Shown here in pieces: positions 16,030 to 25,705 of a stretch of 32,928 nt of DNA. The stretch is from the NCBI GenBank assembly GCA_946566645.1, contig CAMNWZ010000004.1, positions 1 to 32,928 of the forward strand, read 5' to 3'. A program made the position numbers and the translations under genes. The stretch is from an uncultured Clostridia bacterium (GTDB taxonomy: Bacteria > Bacillota > Clostridia > Oscillospirales > JAAYOS01). The notes under the pieces are model-generated. The model worked only from the letters and a program-made list of their open reading frames with translations, had not been told where the DNA came from and searched no databases. How positions within the stretch are numbered: the first letter of the stretch is position 1; every line of letters begins with the position of its first letter.

Positions 16030-19000
16030 TTACTCGGCGTCGGTCGTGGTCTCGGTCTCGGCGTTTGTCTGCATGATCGCCGCGATCTCCGGTATCTGGA
16101 TGAAGCGGTTGACCATCGCCGCAGCCTCCGCGCGGGTCGCACAATCCTGCGGGAGCAGCATGCCGTTGTCGCCCTTGACGATTCCGGCGCTTATCGCCCA
16201 CTTCATGTTCTCGACGAACCAGGGCAGAACCGACTCGGCGTCGTCGAACTCCGCGAATGCCTCGTCGTCAATGCCGGTGAGGTCAAGCTCGGCAAGCTCG
16301 GCATAGCGATATATCAGCGCCGCCAGCTCCTCACGGCTGACCAGACGGTCGGGGGCGAAGGTCTCCTCGTCGTAGCCGCGCGCGATGTTGTTCGCGGCAC
16401 CCCAGTTGATGGCGTCGAAGTAGTAAGCGTTCTCCGGGACATCGGTGAAGGTGCTGGCGGTCTCGACGGTCGGCTCGCCGGCGATGCGCCACAGGATGGT
16501 GACTATCATGCCGCGGGTCAGCTCGGTCTGCGGCTCGTAGGTCGTGGTGGTCGTGCCGTTTATCAGACCGTGCTCGAAGATGTTCTTGACCTCGTCGTAG
16601 AACCAGTCGTTCTCGTGGACATCCTCGAAGATGAACGGACGGTCGCCGAGCGCGGTCGGATCGTCCTCGATGTCGACGATCGGCTCATCCGGCTCATCGG
16701 GGGTGGAGGGTGTGGACGGGACGTACGGCGCGTTGTAGCGGGTCACTATGGTGCCGCTGTTTACGTTGTGAATGCCATCGCCGCGCACAATACCGACATT
16801 AAAGACATACTCCGCAGTTGCGTTGGGCAGGGTCACCGTCCAGGTACGGTCGGTGTCGCCCTTAACGAAAGTATATGTTAAGCTCGGGTCGCTCACGACT
16901 ATATCCGCCGTCAGTCCCTCGACTCCGGTCACGGTAAAGATGGCAGTGCCGCCGCCGTTCAGGGGGTTGGTATTCGCGGTGAGGGTCAGATTCTCGTTGG
17001 TCACGCCGTAGGTGCCGTCCCCGTTGGATATCGGCAGATAGCCCTCCGCGCACCAATCGGGCTCGAGCTTGGTGGTAAAGGTGCCGCCCGAGATGGCGAT
17101 ATCTCTATTGACGGAGTTGCTCGAAGCAACATATATTCCGCCGAAGGTGCCGCCGGAAATGTTTGCGGTCTGTTTCACACTGCTCTCATGCGCGCCAAAG
17201 TAAACGTTGCCGATTTCTCCGTTTGTCACATTCAGCTCTGCGCTGCCCTTGTCAACGTCGATAGCACGGTTCCAACCGCCGTTTTCAAGATTGCAATCCT
17301 CGATATTGACAGTGGAGTTGTTCGCTTCAACGCTGACTGCACCGCAGCCGCTGATGTTCACATTCTGCAGATTCAGCGTTGTGCTTGCGTCGGCGGCATA
17401 TTCTCCGGTACGAATCGTATAGGCGTTGATGCCGTTTCTCATGAGTTCAGGATTGCCCTCAATGGTCAGGTTCATAATGGTCGCGTCCACAGCCAGCGAT
17501 TCAGCCGTATTTGCATGACCGTCCTGCACGCCGACATTGAAGATGTGTCCGGTAATGCTGTTGTTGTACTTGCTCCAGTTGTCTTCGTCGACAGTGATCT
17601 TGTGTCCGCCGCCGTCCAGGACAATGCTCTTTTCAATGGTGAACACAGGCTCATAGGCATAGTTAGAATGGTTCGGAAGCTGAGCCTCCACGTCGGTCAG
17701 CAGGGTCACGGTCTGACCGCTCGTCGCAGCGTTGATGGCATCCTGGAGGGTGGTATACAGGGCACCGGTCTCCTCGATCCTCGCCTTCCAGTAGGTAGTG
17801 TCGGGGATGACAGTCCAGGTGCCGTCATTGTTGTCGCGGGCGGTGTAGTGTTCTGCGACATAGCCATCCGTTTCCACGTTATTAGTAAATGTGCCGCCGG
17901 TGATGAATTTGCCTGCATCAGCCCACTCGCCATTTGTGTTGTTAGACCAGGTGTAAGCCACAACCGCATTGTAATGAGTGGAAGTGAACATACCGCCGGA
18001 GATTTCCGCCGTGGGTATTCCATAGCCGCTGCGATTCACCAGCGAGATGGCTGCGCCGTCGATGATTGCGCCGTCGCCGGTCTTTGTGGCGCGTTCATCT
18101 TCTCCGCTGCCGGTGATTTTGGTGTTCGTGCCAGAGACGACCAAACTGCCGTCGCACAGCTGCACACCAACCTCGCCGATTATCTCACCGCCGCTGATGG
18201 TCAGAGTGCCATTCTGCGGCTGATAAATGCCGGCGTCAGTGCCGCTGATTGTGCCACCGTTGACAGTAACGATAGTTCCGTCATTATCAGTATTTATGCC
18301 ATTACTGCTTATGCCATAGGCGCCGCCCTTAATCTCGCCGCCCTCGACAACAACATTCGCGCCTACATACACACCGATTGCGGTACCTGCGCTTTCATGC
18401 ATAGCTTCAACCTTGGCGTTGTCAGAGATGGTGAGGCTTCCGTTGGTGTTGATGCCGCAAGCGCCGTACACATGAGCGTCACCATAGACGTGAGTGGTTG
18501 CATTGCTTGCAGAGATGCCGCCGTTAGTGCCCGCCGGATTTCTGGACGAAACCTCTGCGTTTCCGTATACATTGATTTTGGCGGTCGCGGAGCCGTTTCC
18601 GGCTGCAATGCCCCAATACTCACCTTCCACTTTCGCGGTTCCGTATACGTTAGTTACGCTATCGGCTCCGGCATAGATGCCGTACCATGCTGTTCCGCCC
18701 TGAATCGTACCGGACTCAACATTGAGCGTTCCGTAGTTATCTATCGCATCGTCAGCTCCGTTCGACACGATTTTACCGGTCTGTTCCGCACTGCTGTCCT
18801 TAACGGTCAGAGTGCCCATATTCTGGACAGTTATGGCAGAGTTGCCGTTCTTCAGCTCGCATCCGCCCAGGTTGAGCGTGATGCTCTGTCCGTTGGCAAT
18901 GGTTACGTTCTCCGCAGTATCCTTCAGTAGAGTCACGGTGTCGTCCTCGTCCGCTGCGGTGATAGCAGCCTGGAGGGTGGTGTAGCAGTTGCCATCCACA

Positions 19001-20079
19001 GAAGCCACGACATCGTGGATTACAGCAGGTTTTCCGGCGACCTCAACTGTTACATTCTCAGCCGCCAGCACACCTGTAAGCTCATGGCTGTTTGATCCCC
19101 CAAAGAAGTAACCGGGATTCGTATTTTCCCACTCAATATCGCTGTCCATCGTAACATTTTTGACGGTCAAATTGGAACCGGAAACGTGCTGAGTACCGTT
19201 GACCGCAGTCTGACCCACCACACCGCCAAGAGCACAGTAGGTGGAGTAAATTTCCAGGCCGTTTTCAGTTCCCTCAACGGAGCAGTTGTCTACGCTGGTC
19301 GTTCCCTCGCCGCCGTATCCGAGGATGCCGCCGACACACCAGACATTGCCCTTGATATTGCCGTCAGCTTCCAGGGAGCATCCGTCGATTTTGACATAGC
19401 CGTAACCCACGACACCGCCAACCCATTTGCTGCCCTCGATATCAACGGTGCCGGTCACATGGACGTTGGTAACCTTAGCCACAAAAGCATTTCCGACCAC
19501 GCCGCCGACGGCATTTCCGTTGGGAGACTTCACAGTAGCATTGTTCACCGTCAGGTTTTTGACCCCCGGCAGCTTTCCGCTTTCTGCATTACCTCCTATA
19601 TAGCCGAACAGACCGACATAACTGCCGCTGCTCGTCACAGTCAGGTTGCTGATGGTGTGGTTATTTCCATCAAAGGTGCCTTTGAAGGGCGTGCTGTTGG
19701 TTCCAATGGGCGTCCATGCCCCATTGTCCAGGTCGATGTCAGCGCCCAAGGTAACGGTCTTGCCTTCAAAGGTGTTACCGGCGTTGACCTTGGCAGCAAA
19801 CTCTTTCAGCTGCTCCGCTGTCGTGATGGTGATTGCCTGGGCGGTCCAGTCAATGACCGAACCCTCCGTAACCTCCGCCGCGACCTCGTCGGTCACGAAC
19901 GTGGTCTCGAGCTTCTCGCCATCCTCGGTCGGGGTGTAGCCGACGTCGGCCGCGTCCTCGACCGGCAGCGGCTCATCATCGAGGATGTCCTCGTCCGCCG
20001 CGTACGCGAAGCCGGTCATGCCCATGACCAGGCTCAGCACGAGCACGAGCGCGAGGAACTTCTTGAATGTCTTTGCCAT
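16030..20079 (-). CDS. Large cell-surface protein: signal peptide, GLUG/beta-helix-like repeats, C-terminal SLH domains (1349 aa)
   Basis: MAKTFKKFLALVLVLSLVMGMTGFAYAA signal; 'GTFDGNNHTISNLTVTSSGSYVGLFGYIGG' and repeated 'VGGVVGY/N' motifs; two 'YTTLQ.AI.AA...TVTLL.D' modules; C-terminal SLH repeats (FEDVHENDWFYDEVKNIFEHGLINGTTTTTYEPQTELTRGMIVTILWR and following). Confidence 0.9.
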   Translation of the reverse strand: MAKTFKKFLALVLVLSLVMGMTGFAYAADEDILDDEPLPVEDAADVGYTPTEDGEKLETTFVTDEVAAEVTEGSVIDWTAQAITITTAEQLKEFAAKVNAGNTFEGKTVTLGADIDLDNGAWTPIGTNSTPFKGTFDGNNHTISNLTVTSSGSYVGLFGYIGGNAESGKLPGVKNLTVNNATVKSPNGNAVGGVVGNAFVAKVTNVHVTGTVDIEGSKWVGGVVGYGYVKIDGCSLEADGNIKGNVWCVGGILGYGGEGTTSVDNCSVEGTENGLEIYSTYCALGGVVGQTAVNGTQHVSGSNLTVKNVTMDSDIEWENTNPGYFFGGSNSHELTGVLAAENVTVEVAGKPAVIHDVVASVDGNCYTTLQAAITAADEDDTVTLLKDTAENVTIANGQSITLNLGGCELKNGNSAITVQNMGTLTVKDSSAEQTGKIVSNGADDAIDNYGTLNVESGTIQGGTAWYGIYAGADSVTNVYGTAKVEGEYWGIAAGNGSATAKINVYGNAEVSSRNPAGTNGGISASNATTHVYGDAHVYGACGINTNGSLTISDNAKVEAMHESAGTAIGVYVGANVVVEGGEIKGGAYGISSNGINTDNDGTIVTVNGGTISGTDAGIYQPQNGTLTISGGEIIGEVGVQLCDGSLVVSGTNTKITGSGEDERATKTGDGAIIDGAAISLVNRSGYGIPTAEISGGMFTSTHYNAVVAYTWSNNTNGEWADAGKFITGGTFTNNVETDGYVAEHYTARDNNDGTWTVIPDTTYWKARIEETGALYTTLQDAINAATSGQTVTLLTDVEAQLPNHSNYAYEPVFTIEKSIVLDGGGHKITVDEDNWSKYNNSITGHIFNVGVQDGHANTAESLAVDATIMNLTIEGNPELMRNGINAYTIRTGEYAADASTTLNLQNVNISGCGAVSVEANNSTVNIEDCNLENGGWNRAIDVDKGSAELNVTNGEIGNVYFGAHESSVKQTANISGGTFGGIYVASSNSVNRDIAISGGTFTTKLEPDWCAEGYLPISNGDGTYGVTNENLTLTANTNPLNGGGTAIFTVTGVEGLTADIVVSDPSLTYTFVKGDTDRTWTVTLPNATAEYVFNVGIVRGDGIHNVNSGTIVTRYNAPYVPSTPSTPDEPDEPIVDIEDDPTALGDRPFIFEDVHENDWFYDEVKNIFEHGLINGTTTTTYEPQTELTRGMIVTILWRIAGEPTVETASTFTDVPENAYYFDAINWGAANNIARGYDEETFAPDRLVSREELAALIYRYAELAELDLTGIDDEAFAEFDDAESVLPWFVENMKWAISAGIVKGDNGMLLPQDCATRAEAAAMVNRFIQIPEIAAIMQTNAETETTTDAE

Positions 20080-20240
20080 AGTTCCTTCTCCTTCCGGATA
20101 ACAAATTAGGGAAACATGTTTGGTAATAATTAAGGTTTTTTCCCTTGTTGAACCCAGTATATCACCCGTCGGTTACAAAACGGTAACACTTAGAATATTT
20201 GTAAAACCTATTTTTTTGCGGTCGGTTACCGCGCACAAAA

Positions 20241-20281
20241 AAAGAAAGCGGGTACGGCGCTTTGCCATACCCACTTTCTTT
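20241..20281 (-). terminator. Terminator of the oxaloacetate decarboxylase operon
   Basis: AAAGAAAGCGGGTACGGC...GCCATACCCACTTTCTTT long inverted repeat, with a T run on the minus strand. Confidence 0.85.
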
Positions 20282-20294
20282 AAGTGACAATATC

Positions 20295-21482
20295 TTAGCC
20301 GAATATCGCGAGCAGGAAGCCCGCCGCGACCGCCGAGCCGATAACGCCGGCGACGTTCGGTCCCATCGCGTGCATGAGCAGGAAGTTGGAGGGGTTCGCC
20401 TTCTGACCCTCGACCTGGCTCACGCGCGCCGCCATCGGGACAGCCGAAACGCCTGCCGAGCCGATGAGCGGATTTATCTTGCCCTTGGTGATGACGCACA
20501 TCAGCTTGCCGAGCAGCACGCCGCCTGCAGTGGAGAAGCAGAACGCGAGCAGTCCCAGACCGACGATGTACAGCGTCTCCGGGGTAAGGAAGCGCTCGCC
20601 GACGGTGGTTGCGCCGACCGAGATGCCGAGGAATATCGTGATGATGTTCATCAGCGCGTTCTGAGCGGTGTCACTCAGACGGTCGACAACTCCGCACTCC
20701 TTGAACAGGTTGCCGAGCATGAGCATGCCGAGCAGCGGAGCGACCGACGGCAGAAGCAGCACGGTGAAGATGGTGACGACTATCGGGAAGATTATCTTCT
20801 CGCGCTTGGTCACCGTGCGGAGCTGCTCCATCTTTATCTCGCGCTCCTTCTTGGTGGTGAGCGCGCGCATGATGGGCGGCTGGATGAGCGGGATGAGCGC
20901 CATGTAGCTGTAAGCCGCTATCGCGATCGCGCCGAGCAGGTGCGGTGCGAGCTGGTTTGTCAGCCAGATGGCGGTCGGGCCGTCAGCGCCGCCGATGATG
21001 CCGATGGCGGCAGCCTCGTTGCCCGAGAAGCCGAGCACTATCGCGAGGATGAACGCCATGTACACGCCGAGCTGTGCCGCAGCGCCGAGGAACAGCGACT
21101 TCGGGTTGGACAGAAGCGGTCCGAAGTCGGTCATCGCGCCGACGCCGAGGAATATCAGCGACGGATAGATGCCCGCCTTGACGCCGATGTACAGGATGTC
21201 AAGGAAGCCGCCGTTAGCGAGTATCGTGCCGTAGCTGTGATACGCCGCGTTGTTCGGGTCGAGGAACGCGTCCCACATCTCCATGTGGTAGATGTCCGCG
21301 CCGGGGAGGTTGGTGAGCAGCGTGCCGAACGCTATGCCGACCAGCAGCAGCGGCTCGAACTTCTTGACGATGCCGAGGTAGAGCAGCACGCAGGCGATGA
21401 CTATCATCACCAGTCCCTGCCAGCTGCCTCCCGCCTGGTAGAAGCCGGAGCTTTCCCAAATTCTCTGGAGTATTTCAAGCAT
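20295..21482 (-). CDS. oadB: Na+-translocating decarboxylase beta subunit (oxaloacetate decarboxylase OadB family)
   Basis: LLLVGIAFGTLLTNLPGADIYH, FLGVGAMTDFGPLLSNPKSLFLGAAAQLGVYMAF, GGADGPTAIWL, GSAGVSAVPMAARVSQ. Confidence 0.96.
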   Translation of the reverse strand: MLEILQRIWESSGFYQAGGSWQGLVMIVIACVLLYLGIVKKFEPLLLVGIAFGTLLTNLPGADIYHMEMWDAFLDPNNAAYHSYGTILANGGFLDILYIGVKAGIYPSLIFLGVGAMTDFGPLLSNPKSLFLGAAAQLGVYMAFILAIVLGFSGNEAAAIGIIGGADGPTAIWLTNQLAPHLLGAIAIAAYSYMALIPLIQPPIMRALTTKKEREIKMEQLRTVTKREKIIFPIVVTIFTVLLLPSVAPLLGMLMLGNLFKECGVVDRLSDTAQNALMNIITIFLGISVGATTVGERFLTPETLYIVGLGLLAFCFSTAGGVLLGKLMCVITKGKINPLIGSAGVSAVPMAARVSQVEGQKANPSNFLLMHAMGPNVAGVIGSAVAAGFLLAIFG

Positions 21483-21494
21483 ATTTCGCCCTCC

Positions 21495-21884
21495 TTAACC
21501 GAGAACGACAAGCGGAGCGCCGGTGTCCACAGAAGCGCCCTGAGCGACGACGACCTGAGCGACGGTGCCGTCGCGCGGAGCGACGATCTCGTTTTCCATC
21601 TTCATCGCCTCGAGGATGACCAGTATCTGACCCGCCTTGACGGCGTCGCCCTGCTTCACCTTGACCGACAGGATGGTGCCGGGCATCGGAGCGGTGATCT
21701 GCTCGCCCGCGGCGGTCGCTGCGGGAGCGGCAGCCGGAGCGGGGGCGGGGGCTGCGGCGGGAGCGGCGGCGACGGGTGCGGCAGGCGCGGGAGCGACCGC
21801 GGCATACTCGTCGACGAGTATCGCCTCGCCCTTCTCAACCTCTACCTCATAGGTCGTGCCGTTAAGAGTAACTTTGTATTTCAT
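21495..21884 (-). CDS. Biotin carboxyl carrier subunit with Ala/Pro-rich linker
   Basis: C-terminal biotinyl domain with GQILVILEAMKMENEIVAP; Ala/Pro linker PAPAAPVAAAPAAAPAPAPAAAPAAT. Confidence 0.95.
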   Translation of the reverse strand: MKYKVTLNGTTYEVEVEKGEAILVDEYAAVAPAPAAPVAAAPAAAPAPAPAAAPAATAAGEQITAPMPGTILSVKVKQGDAVKAGQILVILEAMKMENEIVAPRDGTVAQVVVAQGASVDTGAPLVVLG

Positions 21885-21909
21885 AATACAAGAACCGTCC
21901 TTCCTTAAA

Positions 21910-22284
21910 TTAGTCCACGCGCTTTATCGACTTGAAGCGAAGCTCGTTGAGCGGGGTGTTCATTTCGTCGGCTACTATCGCCATTATCATCGCGGCGGTC
22001 TTCTCGGGCACGTCGTGGATGGCTATGTCGCCGAGCGAGCCGGGGGCGGGGACTTTTCCCGCCGGAATTCCGCCCTGAGCCGGAGCGGTGTCGACCTTGG
22101 CTGCGGCATCCGCCTTCTTGGGCTTATCGCCGAGCAGCGCGCCCATGATCTTAATGACCACCATAAGCGCGAGCAGCATCGCGAACACGACGGCTATGCC
22201 GAGCAGCGAATAGCTGAGTCCCTGACCGATGCTGAGGTCGACTTCCTCGATCGCGGCTTCGGCGGAGAGCAGAAGATTCATCAT
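21910..22284 (-). CDS. oadG: Decarboxylase gamma subunit (OadG family)
   Basis: Single N-terminal TM helix GLSYSLLGIAVVFAMLLALMVVIKIMG, position between alpha and BCCP genes of the operon. Confidence 0.85.
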   Translation of the reverse strand: MMNLLLSAEAAIEEVDLSIGQGLSYSLLGIAVVFAMLLALMVVIKIMGALLGDKPKKADAAAKVDTAPAQGGIPAGKVPAPGSLGDIAIHDVPEKTAAMIMAIVADEMNTPLNELRFKSIKRVD

Positions 22285-22296
22285 GGTGTCTCCTCC

Positions 22297-23694
22297 TTAC
22301 TCCTTGACGATGGTGTAGCTGACCTTGTTAGCCTGCTTTTCCTTGCGGTTCTTGAGATACTTCTCAGCCTGCTGCGGGAAGCAGATGTAGCTCATCAGAT
22401 CCTCCTCGCTGGTGGCGAGATCGCCGAGGGCTTCCTTCGCCTTGGCGAACTCCTCGCCGGTGCGCTTCGAGTCCTCGATGCGGCAGTCCGTCGGGCTGTT
22501 GCCGGCGCCGAGTATCTTCTCCTCAAGCTCCTTGCTGACCGGACCGGGCGCTATGCCGTACTCGCCCTTGAAGTAGTTCTTGACCTCGTTTGAGATGTTC
22601 TTGTAGCGCTCGCCGACGATGACGTTGGTGACCGCCTGGTTGCCGACCATCTGGCTGAGCGGAGTGACCAGCGGGGGATAGCCGAGGTCCTTGCGGACAG
22701 CCGGTATCTCGGCGAGGGCCGCGTCGAACTTGTCCATCGCCTTCATGTCGGTGAGGTTTGCTATCATGTTCGAGAGCATGCCGCCCGGGACCTTGTAGAC
22801 AAGCGCCTGCGAGTCGGTGCCCATGCTCTTCGGATTGAGCAGGCCGCTGTCGATATACTTCTGCTTGAGCGGCTTGAAGAAGTCGTTGACCTTGTTGATA
22901 ACGTCCTCGTTCAGGTCGCTGTCGATGCCGTACTGCTGAAGCGCGTAGAACATCGTCTCGGTCGCCGGCTGGCTGGTGCCGTTCGACATGGCGGAGGTCG
23001 CGGTGTCGATGACGTCCACGCCCGACTCTATCGCCTTGGTTATGGTCATGTAAGCCATGCCGGTGGTGCAGTGGGTGTGAAGGATTATCGGCATGTCACC
23101 GATGGCGTCCTTGATGCCCTTAATGAGATGCTCCGCCTCGTACGGGCTCATCGTGCCCGCCATATCCTTGAGGCAGATGGTGTCGAAGCCCATCGACTTC
23201 AGCTCCTTGCACATCTCGACGTACTTCTCCACCGTGTGGACGGGGGACTGAGTGTACGAGATGCAGCCGGAGGCGACGGTGCGCTCACCCGCGTACTTCT
23301 TGGTCGCCTCGAGGGCGGTCTTGATGTTGCGGAAGTCGTTGAGCGCGTCGAAGATGCGGATGACGTCTATGCCGTTCTTGATCGAAAGCTCGACGAACTT
23401 CTCGACCACGTCGTCGTGATAGTGCTTGTAGCCGAGCAGGTTCTGACCGCGAAGCAGCATCTGCAGGCGGGTGTTCGGCATGGCGGCGCGGATCTTGCGA
23501 AGACGCTCCCACGGATCCTCGTCGAGGTAACGCAGGCAGCTGTCGAAGGTGGCGCCGCCCCAGCACTCGACGGAGTAGTAGCCCGCCTTGTCCATCTCGG
23601 ACAGGATCGGCTCGAAATCCGCAAAGGGCATACGGGTGGCGATCAGCGACTGCTGGGCGTCACGGAGCACGGTTTCTGTGAACTTTACTTTCAT
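22297..23694 (-). CDS. oadA: Oxaloacetate decarboxylase alpha subunit / pyruvate carboxylase subunit B carboxyltransferase, without fused biotin domain
   Basis: MKVKFTETVLRDAQQSLIATRMPFADFEPIL, ECWGGATFDSCLRYLDEDPWERLR, RGQNLLGYKHYHDDVVEKF, DTATSAMSNGTSQP. Confidence 0.96.
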   Translation of the reverse strand: MKVKFTETVLRDAQQSLIATRMPFADFEPILSEMDKAGYYSVECWGGATFDSCLRYLDEDPWERLRKIRAAMPNTRLQMLLRGQNLLGYKHYHDDVVEKFVELSIKNGIDVIRIFDALNDFRNIKTALEATKKYAGERTVASGCISYTQSPVHTVEKYVEMCKELKSMGFDTICLKDMAGTMSPYEAEHLIKGIKDAIGDMPIILHTHCTTGMAYMTITKAIESGVDVIDTATSAMSNGTSQPATETMFYALQQYGIDSDLNEDVINKVNDFFKPLKQKYIDSGLLNPKSMGTDSQALVYKVPGGMLSNMIANLTDMKAMDKFDAALAEIPAVRKDLGYPPLVTPLSQMVGNQAVTNVIVGERYKNISNEVKNYFKGEYGIAPGPVSKELEEKILGAGNSPTDCRIEDSKRTGEEFAKAKEALGDLATSEEDLMSYICFPQQAEKYLKNRKEKQANKVSYTIVKE

Positions 23695-23865
23695 AAAAAA
23701 CCTCCTCTGAGAAATGTCGGGATCGGACAATTAGCCCTTCCCACCCATTTTGAATTCTCTGACCATATTCTACCACACAAGCCGCGGAAAATCCAATATC
23801 AAAAATGGATAAAATTTGTGGAAAAATTAACGACTTTTCGTTTGTAGTGCGGTATCCACCCGCGC

Positions 23866-24438
23866 TCACTCGAGCACGGTGTGCTCGCAGACCTCCTCTA
23901 TCTTGCGGCGCAGCGACTCGAAGTCCTCGAACGCGTCCGGCTTTTTGTGCGGGTCGCGGAGCAGCGCCGCCGGGTGGAAGGTCGCGGTGAACAGGAATCC
24001 GCCGCGGTCGAACCACTGACCATGCTCCTGCGTTATCTTGAAGTCGGGCTTGATTATCCGCATTGCCGCTATCCGTCCGAGACAGACAATTATCTTAGGC
24101 TTGATAATCTTTGTCTGCGCGCGCAGCCACTTGATGCACACGTCCTGCTCGACGCCGAGCGGGTCGCGGTTGTTCGGCGGACGGCATTTCACGATGTTCG
24201 CGATGTATATCTTCTCGCGCGAAAGCCCTATCATCGCGAGCATGTCGTTCAGCAGCATTCCGCTCCGCCCGACGAACGGCTTGCCCTGCCTGTCCTCGTC
24301 CGCGCCCGGTCCCTCGCCGATGAACATGACCTCGGCGTTAGGGTCGCCGTCGCCGAAGACCACGTTCGTGCGTCCCTCGCACAGCGCGCACTCGGTGCAG
24401 TCGAGACATTCGCGCTTGAGTTCGTCCAAAGTCTGCAT
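23866..24438 (-). CDS. Uracil-DNA glycosylase, family 4-like (Fe-S)
   Basis: [79 protein letters not shown]. Start is placed at the Met at 24438, not at the longer ORF start. Confidence 0.93.
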   Translation of the reverse strand: MQTLDELKRECLDCTECALCEGRTNVVFGDGDPNAEVMFIGEGPGADEDRQGKPFVGRSGMLLNDMLAMIGLSREKIYIANIVKCRPPNNRDPLGVEQDVCIKWLRAQTKIIKPKIIVCLGRIAAMRIIKPDFKITQEHGQWFDRGGFLFTATFHPAALLRDPHKKPDAFEDFESLRRKIEEVCEHTVLE

Positions 24439-24561
24439 TTTCGCACCACCTCTCCGAAAAAAGTATAGCATGAGTTTCGCGATAGCGCAAGCCGAGCTTG
24501 ACGGGGCGGGGCGCGTCGCGTATACTATATAATATAAAATGTCTGATTTTCGGAGGGACGG

Positions 24562-25683
24562 ATGGAAAAACTTCTGTTTTGCGCGCCGACAATGTTCGGA
24601 CTGGAGGGCATAGCGCGCGACGAGCTGAAACGGATGGGGATGCGGAACGTCGCGGCGGAGGAGGGCAGGGTGATCTTCGAGGGAGAACTGTCCGACGCGG
24701 CGGCCGCGCTTGTGCGGCTGCGCACCGCCGAGCGGGTCCAAATAGTCGCCGCCGACTTTGCCGCGCACAGCTTCGACGATCTGTTCGAGGGGGTGAAGGC
24801 GGTCGAGTGGGAGCGGTTCATCCCAAAGGGATGCGCGTTTCCGGTGCGCGGCCACTGTGTAGACTCGACTCTGATGAGCGTGCCCGACTGCACCTCGATA
24901 ATACGCAAGGCGATAGCCGTCCGCCTCGGCGCGAAGTATCACACCGAGCGTCTGGACGAGAGCCGCGGCGAGCGCCGGATACGGTTCACCATCCTCCGCG
25001 ACCGCGCGCTCATTCACGTCGACCTCGCGGGCGACCCGCTGTACAAGCGCGGCTACCGCACGCAGTCGGGGGAGGCTCCGCTGCGTGAGACGCTCGCCGC
25101 CGGTCTGGTGCTGATGATGCCCTGGTTCGGGCGCGAGCCGTTCCGCGACCCGATGTGCGGCTCGGGCACGATAGCCCTAGAAGCCGCGATGATAGCGAAG
25201 AACCGCGCGCCGGGGCTGATGCGCAGATTCTCGCTTGAAGCGTGGGAGGGCGGCGAGCGGATGATAGCCGACGCGAAGGAGTCCGCCCGCGCGGGGGAGT
25301 TTTCGCGCGAGTATGACATCGCGGGCAGCGACATCGACCCGGAGGTGGTCGAGCTTGCGCGGTCGAACGCTCGGCGTGCGGGGCTCGACGGCATAGTGCG
25401 GTTCGAGACCGCCGACGCGCGCGAGTTTTCGCACTCAGCCGAGAAGGGATGCGTCGTCTGCAACCCGCCCTACGGCGTGCGTCTGGGCGACGGCATCGAG
25501 GCTGCCGACCTGATAAAGCGGTTCGGCGCGGCGATGCGTGAAAAACCGAACTGGTGCTGCGGAATACTCACCGCCGACCCCGAGCTTGAGCAGTGGTACG
25601 GCGCGAAGGCGGGCAAGCGCCGAAGGATGTACAACGGCATGATACAGTGCACATACTACCGATTTTTGCCGAATAGGAAATAG
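24562..25683 (+). CDS. THUMP/UPF0020 class I RNA methyltransferase (RlmL-like)
   Basis: FCAPTMFGLEGIARDELKRMG, RDPMCGSGTIALEAAMIAKNRAPGL, GSDIDPEVVELARSNARRAGL, VVCNPPYGVRLGD. Confidence 0.92.
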   Translation: MEKLLFCAPTMFGLEGIARDELKRMGMRNVAAEEGRVIFEGELSDAAAALVRLRTAERVQIVAADFAAHSFDDLFEGVKAVEWERFIPKGCAFPVRGHCVDSTLMSVPDCTSIIRKAIAVRLGAKYHTERLDESRGERRIRFTILRDRALIHVDLAGDPLYKRGYRTQSGEAPLRETLAAGLVLMMPWFGREPFRDPMCGSGTIALEAAMIAKNRAPGLMRRFSLEAWEGGERMIADAKESARAGEFSREYDIAGSDIDPEVVELARSNARRAGLDGIVRFETADAREFSHSAEKGCVVCNPPYGVRLGDGIEAADLIKRFGAAMREKPNWCCGILTADPELEQWYGAKAGKRRRMYNGMIQCTYYRFLPNRK

Positions 25684-25705
25684 ACAAAACGAGGGGGAAA
25701 CGGGG

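Noticed and set aside
17188-18930. 580-aa plus-strand ORF antisense to the surface protein
   Set aside because: It mirrors the repetitive, biased codons of the beta-helix region on the opposite strand, has no recognisable domain, and the minus-strand frame has a signal peptide and SLH domains.
20080-20240. Repeated GTCGGTTAC and GTTAC-N6-GTAAC motifs upstream of the surface protein, similar to the bioY palindrome arms
   Set aside because: Short 5-bp arms and one copy partly at a terminator; too weak to claim a shared regulator without comparative data.
20262-21908. 548-aa plus-strand ORF antisense to oadB and the BCCP gene
   Set aside because: Low-complexity Arg/Asp/His-rich translation typical of antisense frames in GC-rich DNA; the opposite strand encodes clear OadB and BCCP.
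23790-23835. DnaA-box-like sequences (TTTTCCACA and TTATCCATT on the minus strand)
   Set aside because: Only two imperfect matches in a short AT-rich intergenic region with no origin context; likely chance.
24439-25017. N-terminal extension of the uracil-DNA glycosylase ORF
   Set aside because: The extension overlaps the divergent RlmL-like gene antisense, and the conserved family-4 sequence starts at the Met at 24438.
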